64,000 nucleotides of DNA from Antitrichia curtipendula (GCA_951230915.1 OX579640.1:20542981-20606980); one strand, 5' to 3'; positions 11,038 to 23,841 are shown, counted from the stretch's first letter. Numbers and translations are program-made. The notes: generated by a model from the letters alone, not told the origin.

Positions 11038-14000
11038 TTATTCGGAGTCGGCCGCTTGGGACAAAATGGACTTCGAGTACTTCACGCGGTATGGAGCCTC
11101 GTACTCCTCCGATGGAGGTCCCGCAACGAGCTCCTCAGACACTGCCCAGATGACGTTCTTCTGCAAATCACGACCGCATTGAAGGGATTCTACTTGGTGT
11201 TGAAAAATGGACCAAGCCAGTGCCGGATCTTCACGCTTCTGCTCGCCGTAGAAGACCCGCAAATACGACTCGACGTACCAAATAACAAAGAAGCCGCACT
11301 CATATGTCCCCGCCTGCCCGAAACACTTCACTTCCTCCCACGTCGGGGGCAAGGTCATCCGCGGCTCGTGCAGCTTCTCCCACACAGATCGAACCCGGGT
11401 GAAAAACTGCAGGTCTTGAGTCTCGTTGTGGCAGCTCGAACTGTCCAAGTGAAGCACTCGCGTCCGTGTGAGGATGAAAAGCAACCAATGTGAGCCGCTG
11501 CTGTAAGGAACCAGCACCTCCAAGTCATCAGGACAATGCTCGAACAAACGCCTCGGGACCAAGAATGTGTGGCCCCATTTCAAGAGGGCCTCCTCTGTAC
11601 CCGCGTCCCAAGCACTGAGAAGGGGCTGTTGCAAGAAGGACGATGCCACATACACCTTCCGCCGTGCAGCTGGCGAAACACTGAACCACAATCGGCGAGT
11701 GAGCAGCTCTACGACGTTTTGTCCCAAGAATCGCGAAGTCTTCGCAAGATCGCGAATGTGGGATATGGGCACTGGCACGGAGTCCAACTTGCTGCTGTAG
11801 AAGTAGATCATGCCCTCGTCTGTATCCCCCGCACCTTTACTGCAAAAAACACAGTCATGATTACTTCCAATGTTCCGCAATTGCGTGGTGGATTCCACAA
11901 GTACACTACATGGCGACGACATGGGAAACAGCAGAGGGGAGAGGGAAACCGTACCAAGGCAGCTTCTCCATGAGCTCCTCCACCTTCATGTTGTCATATG
12001 TCATGTCGATTCCGACGCGCTGCCAAGTCTTCAGGAACAACTCCCCGACCGGTAGGGGAGTGAAAGTCACGGATTGTGCGTGACGAAACACAAACGAAGG
12101 GTCTGGAGCATTGTCCTCGTGCAGCTGCCTTGGCCTCAACGGCTCGCCGTCGGTGTCGTGGCCAGTCGTGGTGGGGTGCTTTCCGGTCGGACTCGCAAGG
12201 CCTTCAAACTCGGGATCAAGGTTCCTCTGCGATGCACTGAGGAGGTGCAAAACGCCCAGTCGATCATGGCTGGACTTGGCAACAATCCCGACGAGTTCGG
12301 CAGGGGTTTGCGACGGGGACAATCCGGCGATGTCCAAATCCTGGGTTTGGATGTCATCGACTAAGATCTCCCGCTGCATCTGAGAGGCTGCCACCTCATT
12401 CGGCTCTACTCCTGCATCCAGCACCCCTGCGTCGACAGTGCCGCTGTCGAGGTCCGAAAATACCTCGCTAACACGCACCGGGGGTACCATCTCGTGACAT
12501 GCTTCCTCACAGGCACCAGGTTGTGCCACCTCGCCAGCCCAGGCCGCCCTGTCGTCTTCCTCAAATGCACCCTCCAACTGCGCCACCAATCCCGCGATTT
12601 GCGCACGGATGTCTTTCGCGCGCATAGCCCAAGGCGGTTGCTCCGCTTCCGCTACCCAGCCGATGTCGCTGTCTTCACGCACCCGAAGACAGCGACCCCA
12701 AAACTTTGATTGGTCCCCCCAGTGCTCGTGCAGTGTCGTCTTCCAACACGTTCGAAACATTGTAGGGTGGTGCAGCACGAGGTCCTGCAACGCCCGGATT
12801 CGCACGTTCTCAATCCAATGCATGACTTCGTCGAGCACACTATCGTCCTTCCCACCTGCAACGAGCTGCGAATACTTCATAACTGACTGCTGCACCGCAT
12901 GTGGGTCCCAATTCCGCAGGCCTGTGAATTGGAAAGGGGCCTCGCACAGGAATACACCCAGGGCTCGCAGGATGTCGTTCTGGCTCCTACACATAGCACG
13001 CACCAACGCCCTACTCACGCCGTGGAGAGGACACGACAGTTGCCTGAACCGCCCGAAGGCAGCGTTCATGGCTATGCGCAACACACGCACGAAGGGTGGT
13101 GGTCGCAGCGCTGGCACTCGTGCCGCCAACAAGATGCGCCGCACTTCATCGGCCTCTTTGTCTGCCAAACCGCAAACGACAGTCCATTTCAGAACACTGG
13201 AACTCACACAAAACATTGTGCGCAAGAAACACAGGAGTGGAATGGACCGGAAATTGACTTACCGTCGTGGCGCCAGGGCAGTGGCGGCAATTTGTGGAGG
13301 ACGTTCACCTGCGACACTACATACCAGATTGGGCACCAATCCCACAAGTAACTCTCGCGTCGAAATGCAGTGTCTCGACGGAATTGTTGTACAGCATCCT
13401 CGACCATCCGCTCCTTGGTTCGCCGGACCTCCGCACACCATTCTTCGTAAACGATGCAATCTGAGAGGTACTGCAAATACTTCGCGAGAAGTTCCATCTC
13501 TAGTGGAACTTCGCGGTACTTCACTGATTTGCACAGGGAAGCCACGGCGCGGCCTATTAAACTGCTGACCCCGGGGTAGTCTTCTTCCTGTACAATGTGA
13601 ACAACAAATTAGACACCTGAATCCAGCAGACACAACACGCACACGCAACACGCAAGACGCACACAAAACAGTGTCTTACCTTGGCCTCACACGACCACCA
13701 CATCGCGCACAGGCGCACATCCTGTTGGAACTGCTCCGCGTGCCACGCCGTGGAGAAGGACCTTCTGAACTCCTCCGCCGTCTGTCTCGCGTACTTCCAG
13801 CTCAGAAGCGTCGGCCTCGCTTGGACGAGGTGATACACGTCGGGTGTTGGTGTCCTCGCCGGTGGTTTGGGCTTTGGGGACAACGCTGCCACGGCGTCCG
13901 CCTTCACTCGTGCAGCGACACGAACTTCGACCTCGTCCCGCTCCAGTTGCGTGGCACGTCCAATGTTCGTGTTCTCCAAGCCAGGGTGGTACCTCTTAGC

Positions 14001-16457
14001 CTGTGGGGAGCCAACCCAATACATCCAGTAGCGCTGGAGGGCGTGATTCCCCTCGTAATGTCCCGTCCACGGCACTACGTCCAAGCGCACGTCCTGACTC
14101 TGTGGCTCGGCAGGCTTGACACTCGGTGTAGGGTCGCCTCTTTTCGTGCTGCGCAATTGGGCTTCGTTCTTCGTTGTGGGGCCCGTCTTCAGAGGGCTCC
14201 GTCGTGTAGTTTTGTTCCGGGAGGCCTGTCCCGCCTTCGTCGCCTGCCCCACCTCCGGAGTGCTGGGATTGTGTGCTCTGTTCTCCTTGACCTGTTTGGC
14301 ACTCGGAGGGCTACGCAGACCTGCAGTGTCTCGGTCCGGCACGGAGGGCATTGGAGTGTCGCAATCCTCTATGATGGCATCAATGAGCCTCGCCAGCCCT
14401 TCGTCCGACTCGCCGAAAGTGTCCTCTGGCCCCCCACCCAGAGTTTGTCGCACGTCACTCGGTGACAGTGGCGGGCTATTGTCTTCTTGCGGACTCACTG
14501 CAACGCCTTCCAATGTACCGCCTTTCCCTCCGCTATCGTCGGAGATGACCAGAAGTGAAGCGTTCCGCCGCGTATCCAGCGGCCCCGAAATCCTGTCGTC
14601 TGTCGTCGACATTGGGTGCCCACTAACCTTGGCCCTTTTGTGCGGGTGCGTCTACTTCGGAAGCATCCCAGCAGCGCGCTTGACCTCCCTGTCCTTGGCA
14701 ACAGCCTCCGGCGAATGAGCCTGGGCAGCCTTCGTCTTCAAGGTCCGCAACTTTCCCCACACTGGGTCCCCGACCTCTGACGGCGTCAACAAAGTCCGCT
14801 CCTCCGTGTGCCCAGTATGACCCCCCCCGGTGTGGACCTCCAGCTGCGGAGTAATTGGAGGGGCCTGCCGCGTAGGACCCCTGCCCGCCTCCTTTCCATG
14901 TTGCGGAATGGGCTCTCGTACGGGCTCGCCATGGCTTGCCTATTTCGAGGCGGTGTCTCCAGTTGTCGGACTTGGTGTCATGAAGGCATCCCGCAGACTC
15001 AACTCTGGACCTATGTCTCTGTCCGGACTGCACACCGCGCGGGCGACTGGTCTACGGTCGTGTTGAGTCTCCTGCTGCTCCTCCCTCCCCCTGAACCTGC
15101 GGCTCGCCACGCGGCCCGAGTCGGTCTCCTTGTGTTTCGCAGCGCCTCGCTCCTTAAAGGCCTTGTCTAGAATTGCGGCCACCGTCCGGAGCTCCACACG
15201 CCGCCCTGAAACAAGAGCCCTCTCATCCCCTTTCGCCGGTTGCATCCCGCCCACTGCCTCGACCTTCCCCGCGTCCCCACTTTCTCCCGCACAGGCTTTA
15301 CCCAAGCCCCCCCCCCGCCTCTGTCCGCTGCCTTCCCTGCCTCCCTACTTCCTGTCGCGGAAGGAGCGTTCGTCGCGTCCCCACTTTCTATCGCCCTTGC
15401 CTTCCCTGTGTCTCCTCTGCCCCCCGTGTTGGTCCTCCTCCCGTCGTCGTGGCCCAGCCGCTCGCCTCCAAACTCCCATTTGTCCAGTGCTTCAGTGCCT
15501 GCAATTATGCCTTTGGTGGCCTTCCTCCTGGGTCGTTGCCTGTTGGCGATCGTCTCCGCCACCGATTCCTTCCCTGCGCGCATCAATTCGGTCATCTTCC
15601 CCTGCCCTCTGCCATGGTCCGGGTAAGGTAGCAATCGCATGGGGTTCCCATCTGTGTCCTTCACTGCTTCGCACAGGGAATCCCATCGGTGCTTGTTGAG
15701 GCGCATCTTGTTGGTGAAAATGGAGAGCCCGTAGTGCACGCATCTGAAGAATTTCCTGGAAGGTTGGTTGGATCGTGGGATGTCCGTCAACGCCCTAGTC
15801 GCACACTCGTGAACCAGGAACTTGAAGTTCTCCTTTGTTCCGTAGTTCACCGAAAACAACCTCCCGTCGATTTTGACTTTCGCAAAGAAGCCTTCCTCGC
15901 CCTGTGGCTGTGATTCTTCTGTGTCCTGAGGTACTATCTTGTCATCCTGAAACTCCATCCCGCAAAGGGTTGTTAGTGTCCACCAAACCATAGACTAAAT
16001 TCTGAAATTGCATCAGTGGCGGACCCATCTGCACACCCTAAACCCCGGCATCATGTCCAATGCACCGTCTCGCAGCCATAACCACACAATGTCGACGCTC
16101 AACAACGGCACGACTCTAGGCCAGACAAGTAACATGTAAAACATTGAAACCCACCTGAAAATCCGAGTCGTCCGAGCCTTCACGGCTACTCCTTTCGTCA
16201 ACCTCGAGCTCATAGTCGTTGTCTAGTGTCGCCTCTCTCTGCACTCGCGCAGCCTTGGTCTTCGTCATGTCGCAGCAGTACGTCACCTTTGCCCCGACTC
16301 CTGCAAAGGTGAACCAATTTCTGAATCCAATGTGCTCACCCCAACGAAACACTGGTTTATAGTAGAAGTAATAGTCCGAATACTGCCCAGAACTTAACAT
16401 CGACCCTAAACCCTGAACCCTCGGCAATCGGGAGAAACTACCAGTGGCCAACCTCAA
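11038..16457 (-). CDS. MULE-borne gene with C-terminal Ulp1/C48 SUMO-protease domain (probably defective)
   Basis: Long gene on the minus strand, convergent with the transposase. The last exon (about 11855 down to 11038) carries the C48 catalytic set in order: His in SGSHWLLF (~11490), Asp in LHLDSS (~11445), Gln in FGQAGTYECGFF (~11316) and Cys in the same motif (~11298). This fold cleaves SUMO or ubiquitin-like conjugates. Upstream exons are about 13214-11950, 13587-13263, 15305-13680, 15953-15167 and 16457-16156 (which ends in an acidic DDSDFQ). The long N-terminal part is Arg/Ala/Gly/Pro-rich with no known domain. Breaks: two in-frame TAG codons (14940-14942 and 14652-14654) and a shift near a C-run at ~15309-15319. 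Introns could remove some of these. MULE-associated Ulp1-like genes are known in flowering plants; the role in transposition is unknown. Confidence 0.72.
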
Positions 16458-18054
16458 TGGTGCGAAACTACCAGCGGCAAACCTCTAAATCCGCACATGT
16501 GTCTTGCAAACAAAATCTGTGCACGTGGGGTTTAGGGACCGCCTGTCTTCCGGTATGGAGCCTACCGGATCGACAGAGCACACCATTACCCGAAAACTCA
16601 AACCGCAACAACACCGCACAAAAACTGAGGTTCACGCAAATATAGACCTTCATTAGCTACGCCGAATTGTTGTCTTCAGGAATGCCTTCCGCAGCGTAGC
16701 AGGCAAAAGTCCCGTCGTCCTCTACGCGTAGTTCCCCTCCGCCTCACCGCCCGCTTGCACGAAATGATAGCTCCGCGCAGTCGCATTCGAGCGTGACCTT
16801 GTTAGCCGGTGGTCCCTAAACCCTAAAATATGGGAGACGCGATTCAATATTCGCAGCCCATTCGCGCCGCCGCCTCCAACCCACACCAATACCACAACGC
16901 ACCCGCAATTGAGAATCGGCCTCCCCTCTCAGCAAAATACCAACGCTCCTCAGTTGCGTGGAGACAACGAAACACTAACATGCGAACAAACTAGGCAACA
17001 CGCGACGGGAGACGAGGAACAAGCGAGCACGAGGGTAGACCTAGACGTGTCGAACCTAACCCTGACCAAGAGGCCCGGAACACGAGGCAAACAAGGACCA
17101 GCTGAAACCGGCAGGTGTCGCAGAACACAGAACATGAGAAGGTTGACCAATGAGTGCAGTATCATCTCTGATGATTCTATATCATGAGGAAATTAAGTGA
17201 GACACTCGCACTCCACAAAATTCTAACAACCAAAGCCGTCACATCAATTGTGAGCTTGAAACCCACAATCCAAAAAGTCGATAGGCATGGTGCATCTTTG
17301 CCCCACATACCCCTCTACAAACAGTGTCTTGTAATTGAATTGCACTATTCAATTTATCCGCGGTGCTCCGACTCTCCAGAAACCGCATGTCATCCCTTGA
17401 AAATGTCTGCTTGGCTAAATACATTTGATGACTCTATCTCAAGTGGCCAACATAGGACAAAATATATTGGGCCCAAACAAAAAAAATTGTATGATTGGTA
17501 CCCTACCCCTCGAAACAGTGAATACTACCATTTATCTTCGGTCGAGTAGCCATTGTTAATTTTTTAATTATACCTAACCCTACGACTAAACTTAGTACAC
17601 ATTAAGAGATTATGTGGAATACAATTCGACACGTACCCTAAGCCCCGTCGAATTAGAAGATGTTCTACTATCACGTGTTCTAGTATAAACATTGTAGTCC
17701 AAAATATACTCTCGTTTAAAGTTCATAAGTTCGTGAGTCCTTCAGCAGGTGAAAACATAATGCCCTATTTGAAGGTCTATTGGGATCACAAATCCCTTGC
17801 CTTCTTTTTCAAGCTTGAGTGCTCCGAAGCCCTAAACCCAATGGACTATTTGTATTCTATATGAAAGTATTTCAATACAACTTCCCAAAATACGGTTTTC
17901 GGGGCTTCACATAGTTCATAAACACATCCCCATTTCTTCGGGACTTTAAAGTATTCCTCACTCGAAAAGTCACTGTTAAAATACTTTTAAGAATGGGAAT
18001 CCTTCCCTACTTCAAAACAAAATGACCAACACAAAATTTCCTAAACTTCGCCAC
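16458..18054. other. Upstream region of the Ulp1-like gene and GC-to-AT transition
   Basis: No convincing gene. The first ~1 kb is as GC-rich as the transposon genes and contains short telomere-like CCCTAAACCC motifs (about 16385 and 16812); it probably includes the Ulp1 gene promoter. Base composition drops to AT-rich at about 17.55 kb and stays so until the right TIR. Confidence 0.5.
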
Positions 18055-19330
18055 CATTGTTCCCCATTTATTTGTGTGCTTTTGTGTGCCCCTCAACCTC
18101 AACCCAGTGATGCATTTTTTTTGGTTTGGGAGTCCTTCTACACTCCCAAACGAAATGACATTTTTTTTGTGTTTCACAATTTGGCCCCCCTTGTTCCCAA
18201 TTTATTTTGGGTGCTTTTGTGTGCCCCTCAACCTCAACCCAATGATGCATTTTTTTTGGTTTGGGAGTCCTTCTACACTCCCAAATGAAATGACTTGTTT
18301 TTGTGTTTCACAATTTGGCCCCCCTTGTTCCCCATTTATTTTGGGTGCTTTTGTGTGCCCCTCAACCTCACCCCAGTGATGCATTTTTTTTGGTTTGGGA
18401 GTCCTTCTACACTCCCAAACGAAATGACTTGTTTTTGTGTTTCACAATTTGGCCCCCCTTGTTCCCCATTTATTTTGGGTGCTTTTGTGTGCCCCTCAAC
18501 CTCAACCCAATGATGCATTTTTTTTGGTTTGGGAGTCCTTCTACACTCCCAAACGAAATGACTTTTTTTTTGTGTTTCACAATTTGGCCCCCCTTGTTCT
18601 CCATTTATTTTGAGTGCTTTTGTGTGCCCCTCAACCTCACCCCAGTGATGCATTTTTTTTGGTTTGGGAGTCCTTCTACACTCCCAAACGAAATGACTTG
18701 TTTTTGTGTTTCACAATTTGGCCCCCCTTGTTCCCCATTTATTTTGGGTGCTTTTGTGTGCCCCTCAACCTCACCCCAATGATGCATTTTTTTTGGTTTG
18801 GGAGTCTTTCTACACTCCCAAACAAAATGACTTTTTTTTTGTGTTTCACAATTTGGCCCCCCTTGTTCCCAATTTATTTTGGGTGCTTTTGTGTGCCCCT
18901 CAACCTCAACCCAGTGATGCATTTTTTTTGGTTTGGGAGTCCTTCTACACTCCCAAACAAAATGACTTGTTTTTGTGTTTCACAATTTGGCCCCCCTTGT
19001 TCCCAATTTATTTTGGGTGCTTTTGTGTGCCCCTCAACCTCACCCCAATGATGCATTTTTTTTGGTTTGGGAGTCCTTCTATACTCCCAAACGAAATGAC
19101 TTGTTTTTGTGTTTCACAATTTGGCCCCCCTTGTTCCCCATTTATTTTGGGTGCTTTTGTGTGCCCCTCAACCTCACCCCAGTGATGCATTTTTTTTGGT
19201 TTGGGAGTCCTTCTACACTCCCAAACGAAATGACATTTTTTTTGTGTTTCACAATTTGGCCCCCCTTGTTCCCAATTTATTTTGGGTGCTTTTGTGTGCC
19301 CCTCAACCTCAACCCAATGATGCATTCTCA
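18055..19330 (+). repeat. Tandem satellite, ~9.5 units of 134-135 bp with a built-in hairpin
   Basis: The GATGCATT landmark recurs at 18109, 18244, 18378, 18512, 18647, 18781, 18916, 19050, 19184 and 19319, a period of 134 or 135 bp. Each unit carries the perfect 10-bp inverted pair GTTTGGGAGT / ACTCCCAAAC around an 8-nt loop, a T-run, and a TTTGGCCCCCCTTGTTCCC block. Units differ at a few sites (AACCCAG, AACCCAA, ACCCCAG, ACCCCAA), so the array is young but not freshly copied. Because 134 is not divisible by 3, frames run open on both strands; they are artefacts. Confidence 0.93.
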
Positions 19331-19467
19331 TACTAGTTAGGTATAAGATCCTATGGTTAGATGTGCAAAAAAAACAATTTTAATTTTTTTGCACTCTATG
19401 CTAAAAAAAATGGCAATTTTGGGTGTTTTGGGGTAGAATTTTGGCCTTGGGCCTTTAGGGGTTAAAT

Positions 19468-19695
19468 TTTTACAAATTTTTTTTTGTTGCCCCTTCTTCT
19501 TTGTTTTGAGCTTATTTGGATATAACTTTTGTTCCTAGGCACCAATTGAAAAAAGAATTAGAATCTCACAAAACTTATTAGTTTTTCCTCTTCAAAAAAG
19601 TTTCAAAAAATCAAGACAAAAATTCAGCCTATAGGTACCTGCTGGAAATCTCATTTGTCCTCCAAAAGGATAATGGTCCTTTAGGAATTAAGCTC
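19468..19695 (+). repeat. Left copy of a diverged inverted repeat pair (partner ~29048-29280)
   Basis: The stretch around GAGCTTATTTGGATATAAC, then GGCACCAATTGAAAAA, TTATTAGTTTT, GGTACCTG and CATTTGTCC, is found inverted at about 29048-29280 in the same order with moderate divergence. The inner end reads CCTTTAGGAATTAA, a degenerate form of the CCTTTAGGGGTTAA terminus. Confidence 0.7.
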
Positions 19696-21452
19696 TCCTT
19701 CAAACCTACCTCAATATACATTTTGCTTGTATCTATTGTCTATTGCTTGAAATTTGAATGTATGATCTTTTAGGGGTTATATTGCCTAATTCTAAGTTGG
19801 ATTCTACTTGAAGTCAAAAGGATTTTCTAGAGTCTTATTCCATACATTTGTTCAATAAAACTTTAAGAATCTCTCTTTGTTTTATCTTGAAATTAATAAT
19901 AAAATAAAATAAAAGTATTATTGCAATTGCATGTTCTATATGTTAAAATAAAAACAATACATTATATTTTCATGAAAGTCCTTTTTCCTTTCAAAAGGAA
20001 TTTAAAATTTAACTACAATGAAGTCTTTTATTTTAACCTTCATTTAAGGTCAATATTTCAAATTTCAAACTGTAATTTAATATGAAGTTCAAAGTCTTAA
20101 TTTAAATAAAAAATACATACTTGATTTTCTTTCTTTAAAAAATTATTAAGTAGAAGTAGGATTAAAATTAGAAAGAAAAAAAAAATTACTAATAGTTTAA
20201 AGATGGAATTGAAATATATGAATTTCAATGGTAATATATTTTAATAAGAAAATATAACCTTGTAAGAAAAATTACAAATTATAAAAACTGTATTGAAAAA
20301 TAAAACCTATAAGTTTGTTTTTTAAAAGATGTCCAAATGTCGCAAATTACATAAAATTTGAAAACCGCATTTGATACTTATAGAATTTGAATTTGAATTC
20401 ATTTACTAAATAAAAATTATAATATTAGAACAAATACAATTCCTAATGTATATTCAATATTTTGAACTCCTAAAAGGTCTACATTATCCTCAACTTTTGC
20501 TCCTAGTTACCATTTGAAATTTAAAATTATATTCCTATAAAGCTAAACTAATGTATAGATCTTATAAGAAAGTTTCTAAAAGATTTATTAAAAATTTAGG
20601 TTATACATATAAGATTCAATCTAGAAGCCATTTTGCAAAGGTCCTTTACAATTTAATTTTTTTAAATTATAGTAATTTTAGTTTTCTATTAAAAATTTTG
20701 GAAAAAATAACATACATAGACTGTATATTTTTCTACTAGCATAAAATACTAATTTTTTGTATTAATTAAATAAAGGGATAAATATTGTTTTCTATTTGAA
20801 TTTGATTTTAAGGTCTTTTCTATGGTTGTTTTGAATAAAAAATAAAATAAAAACAATTGAAATTTTTGTACACCAGCTTTTTTACAATGCAAGAAATATT
20901 AGAGATGGTAAAAAATTATTTACTTGGATATTTCTAGCCCTTGGTTTGTACAAACAAACTAGGTTTGGAGGGAATTTTTTCAAAGTTTTATTTCTTGCAA
21001 TTTTAAAAACACAAGGTTTAATTTGGTTGATTAAAAATACAAAATAATTAGAATGGTTCCAATTTTATTGAGGATGTTTTAAAAAAGTACTAATAATATC
21101 AATTATTGAATTATAAAGTTTACACAAGTACACATTTTTTAATTTTTTAAGAAAGATATTAAGGAAGATAGCATAAATTCTAAGGAAGGATCTTTCACAA
21201 AAGACCCTAAAGATAAAGAAGAAAAATTTCATGGAACAAAAGATATACCCTGTATAGAAAAATCTTAGTAAAAGTCTTATTCTTATAAAGTATTTTATTC
21301 TTCTAGTATTACTAATAATTAGGCCAAAAAACCAAAGCTTACAATGTTTACTTGACTAGTTGTAAATGTTGTAACTATCAACTATACAATTTCAAATTAG
21401 TAGCTAAATGACTACTATATAAAAAATTTAATCATAATTGACATCTCTACAC

Positions 21453-21570
21453 TTAACCCCTACAGGACCAACATCCATTTTTTGGCTACATAGAAATTTT
21501 GGATAGGTATGTGTAACTAGAGATTTCCATATTTTTGGTGAAAACATAGTCTTTGACCTTTAGGGGTTAA
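21453..21570 (-). mobile_element. 118-bp deletion derivative of the TTAA/CCCCTAAAGG family
   Basis: Bounded by TTAACCCCTACAGG and CCTTTAGGGGTTAA. Its left ~45 bases resemble the inverted right end of the 954-bp copies (shared ACCAACATCC-like, TTTTTTGGCTACATAG-like blocks), and its right end resembles their left end (GACTATG...TTTCAC). It is therefore the same element in opposite orientation with the interior deleted. Confidence 0.72.
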
Positions 21571-22529
21571 TCACTAAATGCTAGAATCCTTTTTTGAGCT
21601 TCTTAGAATTTGTTCTAAATTGTATTCAAAACCATCATTTTAACAATTTTTATTAATTTTATTTTAAATGTAACTATGTAGATTCAAAGTAGATGTGATA
21701 AAATTCACAAGGAAAAAATACATACAATAATATCACTTATAGATTGAAAGATCATAATATTTGATCATAAAAGTATTAAAACTAGAAAAGTAATTTAAAG
21801 TCTTTAAATCATCTTTTTATATGTCAAATTTCAAAAAAAATTCATTACAAAAAAAGAGAGGTTAAAGGGCATAATATGTATAACTCTAATCAATTTATAG
21901 CTTTTCAAAATTATTCAATGATTCTATTTGTTTTGTGATTTTTTAAAATGAATTTCTAATGTAACATATACTTTAAAAGATTGGTTGTACTTGAATGAGG
22001 CTAATTTTTAAAGAGCTCTGAAAACTAGAAAATCAAATTTTGCTATAGACACCCTTGTACACAATTTTGAATAAAAAAATCATAATCAATCATTTTCAAA
22101 ATCCAATTTGTAATGGTAAAACTAGACTTCAAAAGTAATTTTTAAAAATTAGAAATGACTAAAAATAGCATCTTCGTAAGGTTTTATTGAACTTCAAAAT
22201 ATTATTGGCACCATAATTTTTAAAATTGTGGAACTAAAGAAAACAATGGTTACTATACTAAGTGGAATTTCAAAACAATGTTAAGGCTTATTAGAAGATA
22301 ACTAATTCTGAAAGGGTTGCTCTATGCCAGTTCCATTGTAGAACTTTTGTGCCAGTTCCATTGTTCCATCTTCTAAATAAATGTTTAGACTTCCTCTTGT
22401 TGCTGCCATTGTAGCTTTGTCATTTGCAGAAGACATTAGCTGTGGTAACAAAGAAGTATTTGTGCTACTACTGTGACAGGAGGTGTGTTTGTTTTAGTTC
22501 CTTTTCAACATTCACTTATGGAGACTTTG

Positions 22530-22805
22530 TTTTTGAACTAGTAGTTCATAATGTGCAAAGCTTGTTTTTGAACTAGTAGTTTATAATGCGCAGAACTAGT
22601 AGTTTGTAGTGCGCAAAGCTTGTTTTTGAACTAGTAGTTTATAATGCGCAGAACTTGTAGTTTGTAGTGCGCAAAGCTTGTTTTTGAACTGGTAGTTTGT
22701 AGCGCGCAGAACTGGTAGTTTGTAGTGCGCAGAACTAGTAGTTCGTAGTGCGCAAAGCTTGTTTTGAACTGGTAGTTTGTAGTGCGCAGAACTAGTAGCT
22801 TGTTG
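22530..22805 (+). repeat. Minisatellite built on GTAGTTTGTAGTGCGCA-type units
   Basis: Five to eight imperfect copies of a composite unit combining GCTTGTTTTTGAACTAGTAG, TTTGTAGTGCGCAGAACTAG and CAAAGCTTG. Unit lengths vary (about 25-50 bp). Two overlapping minus-strand frames across it are repeat artefacts. Confidence 0.8.
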
Positions 22806-23091
22806 AGTTTGAAAAGAGGGAGCATTGACATTGGAAAGAGCCTTATCCAATAACCTTATCTCTTAGCGAAAATTTTGGATCTAAGTTCTATCTTGTGTAC
22901 ATGTTTGGCTTTTAGGGTCTATCTCTAAGCAAACTTACAGTTCAATGTAAGAGCTTTTAGTTCTATCTCTAAGCAAGCTTCTAGTTTCTCTCAGTTGAAA
23001 CATTTAGAAGCTAGCCGGCTACTACTAAAATTGTGAGCGGGACATGGAAAGCTTGTAGTATTGCAATTTTGTCCTACAAGAGGTAGTTTAA

Positions 23092-23424
<333 letters not shown>

Positions 23425-23747
23425 AGAGACGATTGCTTCTTGCGACAGAAGTGTATGCATTTTGATAAGTTTAAGTTTGGTAAAGATGGGTTTTGAACTA
23501 GAGCAAAGAGCTTTGTTGTCCTTCCAATGCCAAATCGAAACAACTCTTATGTTTGGACTCCAATATCCCAACGTTCAATGTTTTAGTTGTACTGCGTTTG
23601 TGTTACTTCTTTGTGTTGTTACTTTTGAACACATTGTATTCAAGGTTTTTGTAAGTTTGCTCTGGATTTGTGGTTAGCCTTGTGATGCAGAAGAGAGTTC
23701 AAGTAATCTTTCAAAATTAGAGCTGATGTGCAATTATCTTGATGCAG

Positions 23748-23841
23748 TGAAGCTGGGTGTGGAAAACATTGATCTACAAGGGCAACTTTGTTGTGAAGCT
23801 GGGGTGGAGAACGTTGATCTGCAAGGGCAACTTTGTTGGTA
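23748..23841 (+). repeat. Tandem duplication of ~46 bp upstream of the TET/JBP-like gene
   Basis: GTGAAGCTGGGTGTGGAAAA and the following bases through GGGCAACTTTGTT are repeated at once with small changes (GTGAAGCTGGGGTGGAGAAC through GGGCAACTTTGTT). It lies about 230 bp before the predicted start codon and may be in the 5' UTR or promoter. Confidence 0.75.

Larger units (their letters stand above)
19331..22529. other. AT-rich, gene-free interior of the MULE
   Basis: Very AT-rich with A/T runs and no coding frame worth calling. It contains ends of the TTAA/CCCCTAAAGG element family (motif CCTTTAGGGGTTAA ending at 19467, a degenerate end near 19690, and a complete 118-bp copy at 21453-21570). 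Confidence 0.6.

Noticed and set aside
11056..15699. Long plus-strand frames (up to 319 residues) opposite the Ulp1-like gene
   Set aside because: They are GC-driven shadows of the minus-strand gene; only the minus strand has the C48 catalytic motifs and usable splice sites.
18055..19330. CRISPR-like array
   Set aside because: Units are contiguous 134-bp copies with no unique spacers, in a eukaryotic genome; it is an ordinary satellite.
18022..19340. Repetitive proteins rich in FFVFHNLAPL and LCAPQP blocks on both strands
   Set aside because: They arise from the 134-bp satellite; the unit is not a multiple of 3, frames switch between units, and both strands are equally open.
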